A stretch of 64,000 nucleotides of DNA from Mytilisepta virgata. Its lineage: Eukaryota > Mollusca > Bivalvia > Mytilida > Mytilidae. The notes under the pieces are model-generated. The model searched no databases. It saw only the letters and a list, made by a program, of their open reading frames with translations, and had not been told where the DNA came from. The translations under genes and the position numbers were made by a program. The stretch's first letter is position 1, and every line of letters starts with the position of its first letter. Below are positions 33,042-43,864 of the stretch, one piece after another. Location: positions 4,960,001-5,024,000 of the forward strand of contig JAPWFG010000015.1 of the NCBI GenBank assembly GCA_028015205.1, given 5' to 3'.

Positions 33042-33642
33042 GGTATCTTTGCAGGTTGTTTTAGTAATAAACATTATAAATACATTGAAATATCATACAG
33101 ATTGAAATTTTGGTTTACAAAAGATCAAATAGCATTAACAACTACACAATACAATTGTGTTTTCAAAAATGAATCTAACAAAAATGCTCATACGGAATCT
33201 TGATACAAAGAAGATAATGATGTTCTATATAAGGCTGCAATCAAGTGTTTATCTGCATATCAATTGCAAAATGTGTATGCACGTGAAATTAATTGCTATA
33301 TATACGCTTCATTCTATACCTCCTGAATGATACCAAATAAATATTCCTCTACATATATCAGTATATACCTCGTATATAGGTCAAACACATTTAAAAACTT
33401 TGGTGTTGCCTTTTTCTTTCAATCTAACGTAATTTGAAAAGTTTTTGCAAAACTGATTTTGCTATTGTATTCCTATTTTAATATAAAAGAAAATGAAAGA
33501 AATATTACATTAGAATTAAATCATGCAAAAAGTACATGCAGTTGCGTAATATGAAGTAAATACTGCTATTAAGTGAAATATATTAGACATGTTTGAAGCT
33601 GGAAACAAGTGACAGGAATATTTAACCGCACTTTAAACTGTC
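33042..33642 (+). repeat. Diverged tRNA-Leu spacer
   Basis: The last recognisable array spacer. It is more diverged than all others and contains CAGTATATACCTCGTATATA in place of the simple AT run. No gene. Confidence 0.88.
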
Positions 33643-33656
33643 GATAGCGTGGCCGA
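33643..33656 (+). pseudogene. tRNA-Leu stub at the array edge
   Basis: GATAGCGTGGCCGA matches the first 14 tRNA bases with one change, then TL-E-associated sequence begins. It is the last trace of the array. Confidence 0.75.
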
Positions 33657-34990
33657 TACAATATACATACATTAACAACACTGAATAACTATATTAGTAT
33701 ACCCTCGTTACTGCAAAGCGATTCACAGAGTAGGGGATCCCAAGCGTTGGGGGAACGAAGCGCGGTGCACTCGATTTGTAATAACTTTTTGCTGAATGCT
33801 GATAGTGAACCGGGCATGGACCAATATTCGCAATCGCCAGGTCCCAAATATAGGAAGGAAAATACCCTTATGGTTGAAGTTGAGTCGTATTCCAAAATTA
33901 CAGCTCAAGAAATAATTAAAGCTGTTACTGAACAGTGCGATGAAGGTGCTCTTCTTGCGTGTGTACTAAAAGATGCAGATGGTTATGAAGTAACATTAGA
34001 AGGCAGAGTCCCATGTCAAATTCTTTTGGATGGTGTTTCAATTAAGAATAATACATATGACTGTAGAGAACTTGTTGTATGTGATGCCAAAAAACAATGG
34101 TGCGGTGAAATAATTTTTTGTAATCATGAATCAGAAAGGAAAGGTGTTGCTATTTTAGTTAAAAAATCATAGTTTGATAAATGCACTATAAAAAAGTAAA
34201 CAATAAAGATGGTAGATATTTATATATGAATGTTATTGATGATGACATAAATTATGATCTTATTAACCTGAATCCTCCGAACTCCGTTTCCGAGAGAAGA
34301 GATTTTTTCAACGAAATTTCAACCTTTCTGCCACATTAGGAGAATTTATTGATTGGTGGAGATTTTAATACTTCCCAGGGTCAAGTTGATAGATGTGGTA
34401 AAACTAAACATGTAGATGATATGTCAGTCAGAAGCCTAAATCGTATAAAAGAACGTTTTAATTTGTATGATATTTGGAGAGATAGAAACCCAAATAAGAG
34501 TTTTTTCTTCCGGAAACGAGTAGTTCAGGATACTCTTGTACAGAGTAGAATTGACTTTTTCTTAGTTTCCCAAAATATTAGTTCATATGTTAGATGTCTT
34601 TACTGCTCTGAATCAAGTTACAGAGATCATTCACAGTTAGTTATTGTATGTGATTTTATGAATATCGATAGAGATCCTGGAGTGTGGATACTCAACAATA
34701 GTTTATGGAAGGATGAAAAGTAAATCGAAAAAATAAAGCGTCTGTTAGAAGATAAAAAATAATGTCGTTATATACAAGTGATATTGTGAATTGGTAGGAA
34801 AATTTCAAATGTTTCGTAAAGCCAAATACACAAATGTACTCAAAAAATAAAAAAACAAAAAGAAAATATTAATACTTTTTTAAAATTACAGAATAGATTG
34901 AATAAAATTTCGTATTTAGCTGCAGCTATTAAAGATTATAATATTAATGAGTATGAGGAAATCAAATCGCAATTAAAACAATTTTATGTT
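33657..34990 (+). mobile_element. TL-E: internally deleted LINE fragment
   Basis: Leader, the start of an ORF1 and the endonuclease part of an ORF2 of the TL group. An internal deletion fuses ORF1 to ORF2, and the element is cut at about 34990 where the DIRS-related region begins. Its left edge lies within tRNA nucleotides 1-14, consistent with the same target followed by deletion; no 3' junction survives to prove it. Confidence 0.75.
33816..34723 (+). pseudogene. TL-E ORF1-endonuclease remnants
   Basis: From Met 33816: KYRKENTLMVEVESYSK...LLACVLKDADGYEVTLEG corresponds to the first domain of TL ORF1. At about 34085 it fuses to endonuclease sequence (GEIIFCNHESERKGVAILV). Frameshifts follow, then 34349-34723 gives IGGDFNTSQGQVDRCGKT, YDIWRDRNP, QSRIDFFLVS, RDHSQLVIV and DPGVWILNNSLW, all endonuclease and linker motifs. 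Confidence 0.82.
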
Positions 34991-35947
34991 TGCACATTGC
35001 TCTGGACATGACGAGGGATGCTAAGAGACAGCAAGAAAACCACTTGCTCTGTTTTGAAAGGCTGGTTTAAATCAAACAGACTATCCGAATCAAAATGTCA
35101 TTTATTTTAAATGATGGCATAAAATATTTACACAACAAGGGAGTTAATCTTTACACATGTTATGAAGACTTTCCAAAAAATAATTTCAAAAATTAACTCC
35201 CTTAAAAAAGCCAGCCTACAAAAAGGTGGCGTACAAAAAGGCCAAAGCGAAAGAGACTTGAGCAAACGCCATCCCAAGGAGTTTTCTTGCTGTTTATGTA
35301 CCTAGCCAACACAATAAACATATTTTAAAGGCAGAAATCTGGACATACCTATTTAGACGTCCAAAATTTATGAGATCATGTTCCTATTCCAACTACAATT
35401 ACATGTCAATAAAACAATAAAAAAAAACACATGTACATGTATGCTAAAAGCTGATCATGATAAATACTAGAACAAATGTCAATTATAGTTCCATTTACCA
35501 ACATACAATAAAATTACAATATAAACCTCAATTTGTGACCAGGCAAATCCTGACATCACACGTATTAATGTTTGAGTAAACCCATGTATGTAAACCTTGC
35601 TTTGTGACCAGGCAAATCCTAACATCACTAGTATTAATGTTCAAGTAAACCCATGTATGTTTTTGCTTTGTGACCAGGCAAATCCTGACATCACTAATGA
35701 TTGATTAAATACATGTAAACCTTGATTTGTGACCAGGCATAACCCGTCCAACATCACACTATCATACTGAAACATTTTCTTATACTGATATTATGAGTTA
35801 CAATGACCAGGCAAATCCTGACATCAAAACAACTATTTATACATACAATAAACCCCCAATTTTTCTCAACACATTTTCCTAAATAAATCGCAAATCATAA
35901 TGGATTGTATAAAACATGGAAAATGTAGCAAAAATATAACAGAATAA
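34991..35947 (-). other. Non-coding terminal region of the DIRS-like element
   Basis: There is no open frame. GACAGCAAGAAAACCACTTG (about 35031) and CCAAGGAGTTTTCTTGCTGT (about 35275) contain an inverted match (CAAGAAAAC/GTTTTCTTG), as might be left by inverted terminal sequences of a DIRS element. The tandem repeats at 35529-35830 lie inside this stretch. Confidence 0.55.
35529..35830. repeat. Five imperfect tandem repeats, 59-75 bp
   Basis: Each unit starts with (TTTG)TGACCAGGCAAATCCTGACA or a variant and continues with TCAC...ATTAATGTT...AAACCCATGTATG. Starts are near 35529, 35601, 35667, 35726 and 35801. Confidence 0.88.
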
Positions 35948-36911
35948 CTATATTGATAACGTGTCAATCCTAATATTTCTCTGAAGCGCATTAGAGTTCC
36001 AACGACCTAACTTTTGAATGTACTGCTCTGAATGTCCAAGGCTAGCAGCATGGGTAGCTGCACCAATTCGGAAACTATGTCCTTTGTAGCAAGTTGGGTC
36101 AATACCTATGAATGACAAATTTTTTGTCATGTGATCAGTAACAAATTTTGAATTGACTGCTGTGTTGTTTGGGTGTTGAAAACGAGGACCTGTTTGGTGA
36201 TTGGCTAATTTCAAATAACCATATAAGGACTGGACTGGACAATAAAGTTTTGTGTGGAGAAGCTGACATGAAAATGGTCAATGGCTGATTATGTGAGTTA
36301 GTTTTAAAATGCCTCAGAGTAAATTCAACACCTCGCAAAAAATTATCATGAAAAACAAAGTTTATATCTTGTCTTTGTATAACACGAAGTACTGATTGTG
36401 TAGAGCGGATTACTAATTCACCTAGCCTAAAAACCTCATGAAAAGCTACTAAAAAGATAGTCCTCAACAAACTTTGATGAACATGAAACTTTATAACCGA
36501 GGGTATGGACATAACCATTCGGTGCAGTATTGATTTTGTGATGGGAAGTCTAGTATCAATAGATGGGGCCATTTTTTTGCAACCTTTTAATATTTTGCGA
36601 ATAATAAACATTGAGGTTGGATCATCAATATTCAAAATTTTATGCACATAACTAATAGCTGATATGTGAGACAAAACAGTAGATGGTCGGAGACCTAGGC
36701 CATATAGACACCCGATAAAATTAGCAACATGAACAACTGATAAAGGCAATGTAAAGGATGTTGTACCCATAAAATTGAAAAGTGTTTGCCAAACATTTAT
36801 GTAAAGAGTTCTTGTAGCTGGAGCAAGAGAAGGATGAAGAAGTTGTTTTGCTTGCAAGTTTAAATCTTTAAGAGCTGAGTTGGTACACACACTGGCGTCT
36901 TGTTTAACCAT
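35948..36911 (-). pseudogene. DIRS tyrosine recombinase, frameshifted, catalytic Tyr replaced
   Basis: The enzyme would integrate the circular DNA copy. From Met 36911: LAPATRTLYINVWQTLFNF (core-binding domain), then the catalytic domain with Arg in FRLGELVIRS. The frame shifts near 36230; the downstream frame gives KGHSFRIGAATHAA (the H-x-x-R box) and LGRWNSNALQRNIRIDT. Related recombinases have Tyr where QRNIRI has Asn, so the nucleophile is missing. It overlaps the end of the RNase H frame by about 50 nt, as usual for DIRS. Confidence 0.85.
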
Positions 36912-38523
36912 GGGGCTTCCTTCCGAACCTTCTGAAACTGAAAACGAGAGAGGAAATCAGAAATAATATTGGTTGATCCAGAAATATGTTTTGCTTTAAA
37001 GAAAATGTTATATTTCAGAGCAGACAAGACCAACCTACGTACCAACTTCATAAGGGTTTTATCCTTGCGTGATTGCTTGTTTATCTCTTGAACAACTGCC
37101 ATGTTGTCAGAAAAAACAAGACCTTTGAATTTGCCATATCTTTTCCCCAAATGTCCAAAGCCAAGACAACAGGAAACATTTATTTGACTGCTATTTGATG
37201 TATTTGAAGGTCACGGGGACATTCAAATGCAAATCATGCATTTCCAAAAACACCAGCACAACCTAAAGAACCCGCTGCATCTGTGTGCAGCGATAAGGTA
37301 TCAGATGACTGTCAACCATCAGCATAGAACACATATTTTCCATTAAATTGATCTAAAAGGGTTAACCAAAGGTGAATGTCGGCTTTAGTCTCAGGTTTTA
37401 GGCGAATGTAATGCCAGGGTTCTCGAACACCCATAGTTAAGTCAATCAGACGTCTTAAAAATGCTCGTCCTGGATAAATTACTGAACATGCAAAATTCAG
37501 TAAACTTATCAAGGACTGAAATTCTCTTAATTTTATTTTCTTCCTACGTGAAACCTCTTGAAGGCTAGCTTTGATTTTGGCTATCTTATCGTTTGGAAGC
37601 CGACATTCCATGAGGCCAGAGTCGACTTCTATGCCAAATATTGTAAGAACAGTAGTTGGCAAAACTGTTTTTTCCTGTTTAATGGGAATATTGAGATTAT
37701 GGTAAAGAGAAAGAAAATTTTTTAGATCATGATAACATGCTGGCGAGTCTGGCGGTCCTATAAATAAGAAATCATCCAAAATGTGTGCCATACCACCTGC
37801 ATTTAACTTATTTTGCATGATCCACTAAAGAGCAGAACTAAGCATAGAAAATATTTGGCACGAGCTCGAGGCGCCCATAGGCAAAGCCTTGTCATAGTAA
37901 TACAGTCCATTCCATTTGAAAAGCAGTAAATGATAATCTAATGGATTGATAGGAATAATGCGAAATGCATTTTCGATGTCTGTTTTTGCCATTAGTGAGA
38001 AACGTCCATATTGTTTGATTAAAGCTATGACATTATCTATTGTGTCATATGAAACTACTGATGCTTCCTGTGGGATGCCTGCATTTACAGATTGGTTTGA
38101 TTTCTTTGAAAAAGACAAATCATGTATAAGTCTGAATTTGCCATCCGCTTTAGGAACTAAACCTAATGGAGAGCAAACAAAGGTGGGGAATGGTGGATTT
38201 AAAAATGGACCAGCTAAACGTTTGCATATTGATTCTTTAGCAAGTGTTAAATAGACTGCATCTGGGTTTTGTGTTGCTGATTTATGATTTTCAAATGACA
38301 AATTACATGTGACAGGGTTACCAAGAAAACCCAAACGAAACCCTTGCCGAAATCCCTCAACTAATGAAGAATGTAAGTTTGAATCATAGCCCTTCAACGC
38401 ACTATCAAGCACATTAGCGTTTACCGGTGTTGGCAGTTCTAGTGTTGTTGCTAGTGGTTTGTGCTGGTTTGGGAATTGATTGTGTTGATTTAAACAAGTA
38501 GTCTGAACATTGGTATCGGGCAT
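36860..38523 (-). pseudogene. DIRS reverse transcriptase-RNase H, broken
   Basis: RT motifs in order: FVCSPLGLVPKADGKFRLIH, MAKTDIENAFRIIPI, LPMGASSSCQIF, an amber stop at about 37821 (SSAL*WIMQ), HILDDFLFIG with the LDD active site, and PGRAFLRRLIDLT. A second stop (YADG*QSSDT) precedes RNase H sequence HTDAAGSLGCAGVFG; another shift leads to VFSDNMAVVQEINKQSRKD and HISGSTNIISDFLSR. The stops leave the frame otherwise readable, so inactivation is fairly recent. Confidence 0.88.
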
Positions 38524-39012
38524 GTGAGCCTTTACAGTGGAAGCAGATATGCTGATATTGGCATGGTTTTGAACATTGCTGCCCTCTGTTAAAAAAGATG
38601 CAACATTTTGTTTTGCTTCCCATTGTAGATTTTTTTATTTGTGGCGGAAATCCACTGTTTGATGTGCTTGGTGTTGGCTGTGTTTGGGGCTGAAAAACCT
38701 TGCCTTGTTGTGGGAATGTTTTATACTGTTGGGGACGAAAATTGTTCATTACACTATTCCTTGAATTAGCTGATTTTGTGTATAATTCATCAACTAGTTT
38801 CCCCCAAGATACAATTTCCCGTAACCTGCGGAATTTTTCATCATAAATCCGCCAAGGATCATCCCCATACAAATCAAACATCTCTCTTATGGTAAAACCA
38901 TATTTCAACAAAGCTCTATGTTCATTGGGATATTTCTCAACATAAATATCAGAAAAGACTAAAAATGCTTGTGCCCACGGATCAATCGATAGTATTCTAT
39001 TAGATTTTACAT
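38414..39012 (-). pseudogene. DIRS gag-like protein
   Basis: Open on the minus strand from about 39012 (LSIDPWAQAFLVFSDIYVEKYPNE, first Met at 38911) to 38414, overlapping the RT frame by 110 nt. The N-terminal part (FTIREMFDLYGDDPWRIYDE) and the Cys/His cluster CCIFFNRGQQCSKPCQYQHI then CFHCKGSHARYQC match the layout of gag-like proteins in DIRS elements as I remember them. The true 5' end is not found. Confidence 0.78.
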
Positions 39013-39060
39013 TATTATAAAATGATAATCTTCTGCTACTTAAAACAACACTACTGTAGT

Positions 39061-39523
39061 CTATTTAATTGTAATATACATGTTGTTAATGTTGTTGTAC
39101 TAGCTTACACTGTAAGCAATACATGTACAATGTACATCAAATGTAAAATACATATATGCATATGATGCAATTTGTTAACACCCTTTTTTGCTTAACACTG
39201 TAAGCTTTTATTGTATTTTTCATTATTATTATCTTTTATATATGTAATTGTGCCTACATTGAGAGCATATGTAAATTAACATTAAATGTTGCTTTCCGCA
39301 TTAATCGATTACACTGTAACTATACTAACCAAACAAAATTAGTATACATTTGAAGGTTAAAATAACACCTTAAACGCAATATTCAACCAAACATTACATG
39401 TAACCATATAACTTGCACAATGTGCATGCACATGTAAAATTTGATTTTTATAGAATAATAATAAATAAACTGTTACCTACATCAGACCTATTTTGTAGCA
39501 TGAAGGATAGCTGATCGCACACT
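39061..39523. other. No gene seen
   Basis: AT-rich sequence between the gag frame and the SGNH-like ORF, with small palindromic motifs (GCTTACACTGTAAGC near 39102). Nothing else was recognised. Confidence 0.5.
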
Positions 39524-40059
39524 TTAAAAATACTTTCTAATACCAAAATGGTTAAAATGCAACCCGTCAAAACATAAAAAACTCAAATCTTGCCAGAAGC
39601 TATGGTGATGCCAGAAAATTAAAATGTTCAATCTCTCCTTCTGAATTCTCTGCTCTAGTAATTTATTTATGGCAATAATTTTCTCGTTGTACCCGGGAAA
39701 AGTGGCAGATATCCTGCGACACAACAACTGTCCGATAATAATCTTTGAAAAGTTACAGTTATAATGGAGAAAATGTGCATATGCCAAAATGTTTTGAACT
39801 ATAACCTCATGTGACAAGTCCCACTTAGAAGCATCGTTTCCACCAATCTGTATGAATGCTGTTGCTATATTTCCATTAAAGTTATTGAATGATTTATCCT
39901 TCTCAAGTTTATCCAAAGTTAATCCTCCTTTAGATTTATAATTAAGTGAAAAATTACTATCCAGTCGTAAATTGTTATATAAATTACTTAATTCGAAAAA
40001 CGATGCAATCTACGAATGAAACTATGTCCTATCAATGCGACATTCTTCCGAGCGCACAT
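39524..40059 (-). pseudogene. SGNH/GDSL-hydrolase-like ORF, one frameshift
   Basis: From ATG 40059: MCARKNVALIGHSFIRRLHR, where GHS fits the block I nucleophile. A frameshift at a T run near 40000 follows, then one frame to the stop at 39524. It contains AFIQIGGNDASKW (block III G-x-N-D) and FDGLHFNHFGIRKYF (block V D-x-x-H). Spacing and length (about 175 residues) suit a small SGNH hydrolase. It is on the same strand as the DIRS element and 0.5 kb upstream of its gag. It may be an extra module of that element or the remnant of another gene; I cannot tell which. Confidence 0.72.
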
Positions 40060-40619
40060 GGCGAAGTTTGTTCTGAAAACAATGTCACGTGACACATCCT
40101 GAGATATTGCATAACAAATGTAACCGCAGCTAAAAAGTTTATAAACTTACTATACGATGAATCAATAGATACACAGAGAATCCTTCTTTTATAACGAATC
40201 CATCGTCCAGAACATAATAATTGTAAATCCAGTTACTCCAACATTAAAAATCAATATAACGAATCAATAATAAAGGAATGTGTGTAGGCTGAAGTAGGTC
40301 AGTCATACCATACGAATAATTCGACGATCGTTCCGAATAAACACACATAAATGACATAAATCGTGTCTATTAATCCATGTCAAACTAATGTCCAACACAG
40401 TTGTTGATGATAGTACAATGACAATACATAATAAACGATTATTGAAAATTTTTGATCGACATAAAATGGCGATTGCTTCTTGTCGAACAAAGAAATTTGA
40501 TTATCTGATTAGAATCGTTACTTCTGATTGGTTAATATATTTATAAGGATTACTTATTGATCTGACGTAATGAATAACCAATTAAAGTAAAACTAAGAGT
40601 TTGGCAATTGCAACATAAA
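40060..40619. other. No gene seen
   Basis: Spacer between the SGNH-like ORF and LINE TL-F. No open frame, RNA or repeat was recognised. Confidence 0.5.
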
Positions 40620-40639
40620 TGAATCTATAGATAAATTCT

Positions 40640-42587
40640 TTTTGAAGAAAACTTAAAGGGAGACGACCGCGATTTAAAAAAAATTAATTGGGTACAATCT
40701 AATATAAAAACTTTAGGGGTGTATCATGGCTATGATATAGACGAGAATATTATTTGGAAACCAAAAATTGACAGAATTAAAAGTTGTTTAGCTGTTTGGA
40801 AAACACGAAATCTCATTTTTATTGGGAAAACTCTTATTATTAAAAGTTTTATACTTTCTCTTATTGGATATGAAATGGATATGCGTGGAATACCCGATAA
40901 TATTTTAAAGGAAATAAATAAACTAATTTGGGGTTTTATTTGGTATAATAAAGTAAATTTAATTGATAGAAACGTGTGCTGCTTAGACGCTGATAAGGGA
41001 GGCATTGGTATGATTAATGTATATTATCTTGTTAAAAAGGACAAATATACCTAAGGAGCAATCAAAAAAACGTAATCCATTGGACAGACAAACCCGGGAA
41101 GACAAACGAACAACCACAAGCACAACAAATAAACACAGAAAACTGAAAACAATGAACAACACGAACTCCTATAAAAACCAGGAGTGAACCCAGGTGCTCC
41201 GGAAGGGTAAGCAGTTCCTGCTCCGTATACGGCACCCGTCGTGAAGTTCAACAAAGTCAATCCGGTGGAAGTCACAAATCGTAGGAGGCACATGAAAGGT
41301 TACGACAGTGGGAACAGGTCCAACATCATCTTAGATATTGGAACACTGTAATGGTCAATCAATTCATGATGACGACCGTAAAATTTCTTAAGTGATGACA
41401 TAAAAGTAGGCAAATAAAAATACTAATCAAATTGATACATTCAGATGAAGAATCATGGAATATCTTGGGCAAAATGTGGTTAAAAAAATTCGACAACTTA
41501 GCCAATGAAATTTTTTTTTTTATGCAAATGCTCAGATTTACGCCCACTCAATCTAAATTCAATTCCTGCATTTTATAAAAATGCTTTATATGCTCTTTCT
41601 GAACTTAGGGCGCAGATTAAACCCTATAGTAAAGAGGAAGTGCTGAATACCAGTTTATTTTGTAATAGAATTTTACAATTTGATGGTAAATCCTTATTTT
41701 TTAAATCTTTTTTACAGAGGAATATTAAATCTATACGAAATATCTGGAATATTGAAACACAAACTTTTTATGACTGTAATACAATCTACAACTCACTAAT
41801 TGACAAACAGAATTGTATTGCAGAATACTTTAAAATAAAAAAATCAGTGCCTCAAGAATATATTCAAATCTTGAAGGGAGCAGCAAATCCTAAAACCGAG
41901 AAGCTAACTGCTTTTAAATTTATAAATGTAGGGTTTTATAATAATTCTGGAAAACTGATAAGTTATGATAAATTAAAAACAAAATAAATTCAAAAACTTT
42001 TTAACCCAGTGTCAAGTCCTAAAGCTGAACTGAAGTGGGAAATGGAATACAATGAAATTAAATGGCCTAAGGTATGGGGCTACATAAAAAAAATAGGCGT
42101 AAAAAATAAAATTAGTAATTTTCATTAGAAATCTTTACACAATATTATTTATACGGAATTACGTTTGAAACGAATAGGCCTATCAAAAGTGAATGGTCTT
42201 TGTCATGTATGTAAAAATCACTTTGAAACACAGAGTCATTTATTCTACAATTGTAAAAAAATTTATCCCTTTATTCTTGAAATACAATCACTATTATCAA
42301 GATTAAACAGAACTAATATTTTTAGACTTGAAGAAAAAAACACGATCCTTGGATTCTTTCACAGGCAAATAAAACAAATTATTGTAGCCAACATTATTAT
42401 AACTATAGCAAAATGGATAATTTGGAAAGTAAGGAATGAAATAAAATTTGATGAAAGAAACTTCTCATTTAACCATATGAAACAAAATTTTTATTATGAA
42501 TTATATGAAAACATAAACCTTCGCTTAAAATACAAACCTGGTCTACAGCCTGATATTGACTGTCATATTAGAGAATTATTGCATTAA
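40640..42587 (+). pseudogene. TL-F ORF2 C-terminal remnants
   Basis: Pieces: NWVQSNIKTLGVYHGYD and LIFIGKTLIIKSFILSLIGY (end of the RT domain, aligned with VLGIYMG...LTLPGRATVLTSLIM of TL-A), GGIGMINVYYLVKK; after the insertion FNSIPAFYKNALYALSEL-like sequence, RILQFDGKSLFFKSFLQ and RNIKSIRNIW. The final frame (42165-42587) has the C-terminal zinc motif CHVCKNHFETQSHLFYNC. Frames are separated by shifts and stops. Confidence 0.82.
41054..41440. mobile_element. Dispersed repeat inserted in TL-F
   Basis: Non-coding. GGTGCTCCGGAAGGGTAAGC with CTATAAAAACCAGGAGTG resembles, in reverse complement, the unit at 43165-43270 (CTTCCGGAGCACCCGAGTCT). The minus-strand 80-codon open frame is not a gene. 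Limits are approximate and no terminal repeats were found. Confidence 0.65.
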
Positions 42588-42889
42588 ATTGTCTTGTTTA
42601 TTTGTAAGTGTATTAATTATGAAATGTAATATATTGTAATGATTCTGTTTATTTATATGTATTTTTTTTAAATAATAGCTTTTTGAAGCTTAATAGCGTG
42701 TACTGATTCTGTTAATCTATATGTATTTTTTGAATAATAGCTTTTTGAAGTTATCATTTTTTTACTCGCCTGTTTACCCTTGACAGGAAGGAGTGATGTA
42801 AAACAGGGACCTTCAATACGCGTTTGAGGTACATGTAACAGGTGATATTGAATAAAATATTTGTTATGCGAAAAAAAAAATTCTGTTTG

Positions 42890-43046
42890 AAGAAATAAAG
42901 TCTCAGGGTCTTAAGATCCAAAGCTAAGTGGGCGATTGAAAACGACAAAAATACAAAATTTTTCCTTGGTCTAGAAAAACAAAGACAGGAAAGTAATTGC
43001 ATTAAACAACTAGTAAACGGTAACGAAATCGTTGTTATCATTGCCA
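42890..43046 (+). pseudogene. Displaced LINE ORF2 linker fragment
   Basis: One frame gives RVLRSKAKWAIENDKNTKFF and LGLEKQRQESNCIKQLVNGN, the segment between endonuclease and RT in TL-A (LRSKALWAIEGDRNSKYF). It lies downstream of TL-F's 3' end although it belongs upstream of the RT, so it is either a second fragment or a rearranged part of TL-F. Confidence 0.82.
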
Positions 43047-43079
43047 ACTTTGGTTGTTAAATATTATAGGAAAAGCACG

Positions 43080-43400
43080 CCAAAACAAAAATGTTCCCAA
43101 ATGAAAATAGACCGGTTCCATTGATGTTGTCCCTTCCTCATACCGGATTTGATATGGGCAGCATGGCGGGTGTCCTGCAGGAAGCAGAGACGGCTTTTTC
43201 TTCCGGAGCACCCGAGTCTACCCCGGTTTTTTGGTGGTTTCCATGTTGTTCATATGTTTTTAGTTTTTTATTGTAATTGATGTATTGTTTTGGTCTTGTC
43301 TTCGTTGTTCTCAGGAGTTTGTCAATTGTTTCGATTTTCCCCTGCTTCGAATATCCTTTGGTATTTCTTGGCTTTACTTTGACTCTTTCCGAATCCGTTT
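43080..43400 (+). repeat. Dispersed repeat
   Basis: AT- and GT-rich non-coding repeat. Its right half (CTTGTCTTCGTTGTTCTCAG, AGGAGTTTGTCAATTG, TCGAATATCCTTTGGTATTT) returns in inverted orientation at 45345-45435. Its left half shares the CTTCCGGAGCACC module with the insert in TL-F. Confidence 0.75.
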
Positions 43401-43814
43401 TTCTTTCAAATATTTAACCGAATTGCTCACCAAGACTGGGATCCTCAAATTAGTTTAAAATAAACTTTAAGGAAAACACGATGCTGTATTTTATTCACAG
43501 ATATCTGTCTGTATGTCTCTTAAATCTGTCATTTCGTATACTTATCACCGAATACGTGTATATAAATAAAAGATATGCAGGTATTGAACATGCATTTATA
43601 TCACTTACTACGTATTTTTGTCAACCGTTTATCAACCATTAATATCGATCTGATTTTAATTTTGTAATTAAAATATGTCTCTACATTTTATAACCATAGA
43701 TTATACTTATGCAAAGTTTTCATATTTTAGAATACTTGTTTTCATTCTTAAAACCATTTGTTGTATTTTTAACGTACGAGTCAAATTTATCTAACAATGT
43801 CTCGCTTAAACGAC

Positions 43815-43864
43815 CTAAAGTGTGTTCATTTCTTGTGCGTCTGTTGCAGGAGTTTCTTCCTCAC
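43815..43864 (-). CDS. Ig receptor last coding exon
   Basis: Begins after TTATTTGGCAG and runs EEETPATDAQEMNTL to TAG at 43817-43815. A minus-strand AATAAA at 43495-43490 could be the polyadenylation signal. Confidence 0.7.

Larger units (their letters stand above)
34991..39060 (-). mobile_element. Degraded DIRS-like tyrosine-recombinase retroelement
   Basis: Read on the minus strand: gag-like ORF, overlapping RT/RNase H ORF, overlapping tyrosine recombinase ORF, then about 950 bp of non-coding end with tandem repeats. This gag-RT-RH-YR order with overlapping frames is the DIRS arrangement. There are two in-frame stops, frameshifts and a lost catalytic Tyr. Element ends were not resolved; the left limit abuts TL-E and the right limit is where the gag frame fades. 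Confidence 0.85.
40620..42770 (+). mobile_element. TL-F: 5'-truncated Tx1-like LINE, 3' part of ORF2
   Basis: Starts within the RT thumb region, runs to the ORF2 end at 42587 and a 3' UTR with a direct duplication (TGATTCTGTT...TAATAGCTTTTTGAAG twice, 42640-42755). A dispersed repeat of about 390 bp interrupts it at about 41054-41440. The sequence is distinct from TL-A and TL-B. Its insertion site is not a tRNA gene. Confidence 0.82.

Noticed and set aside
41051..41293. 80-codon minus-strand ORF
   Set aside because: Lies in a dispersed repeat whose relative at 43091-43276 reads differently on the opposite strand; composition is not protein-like.
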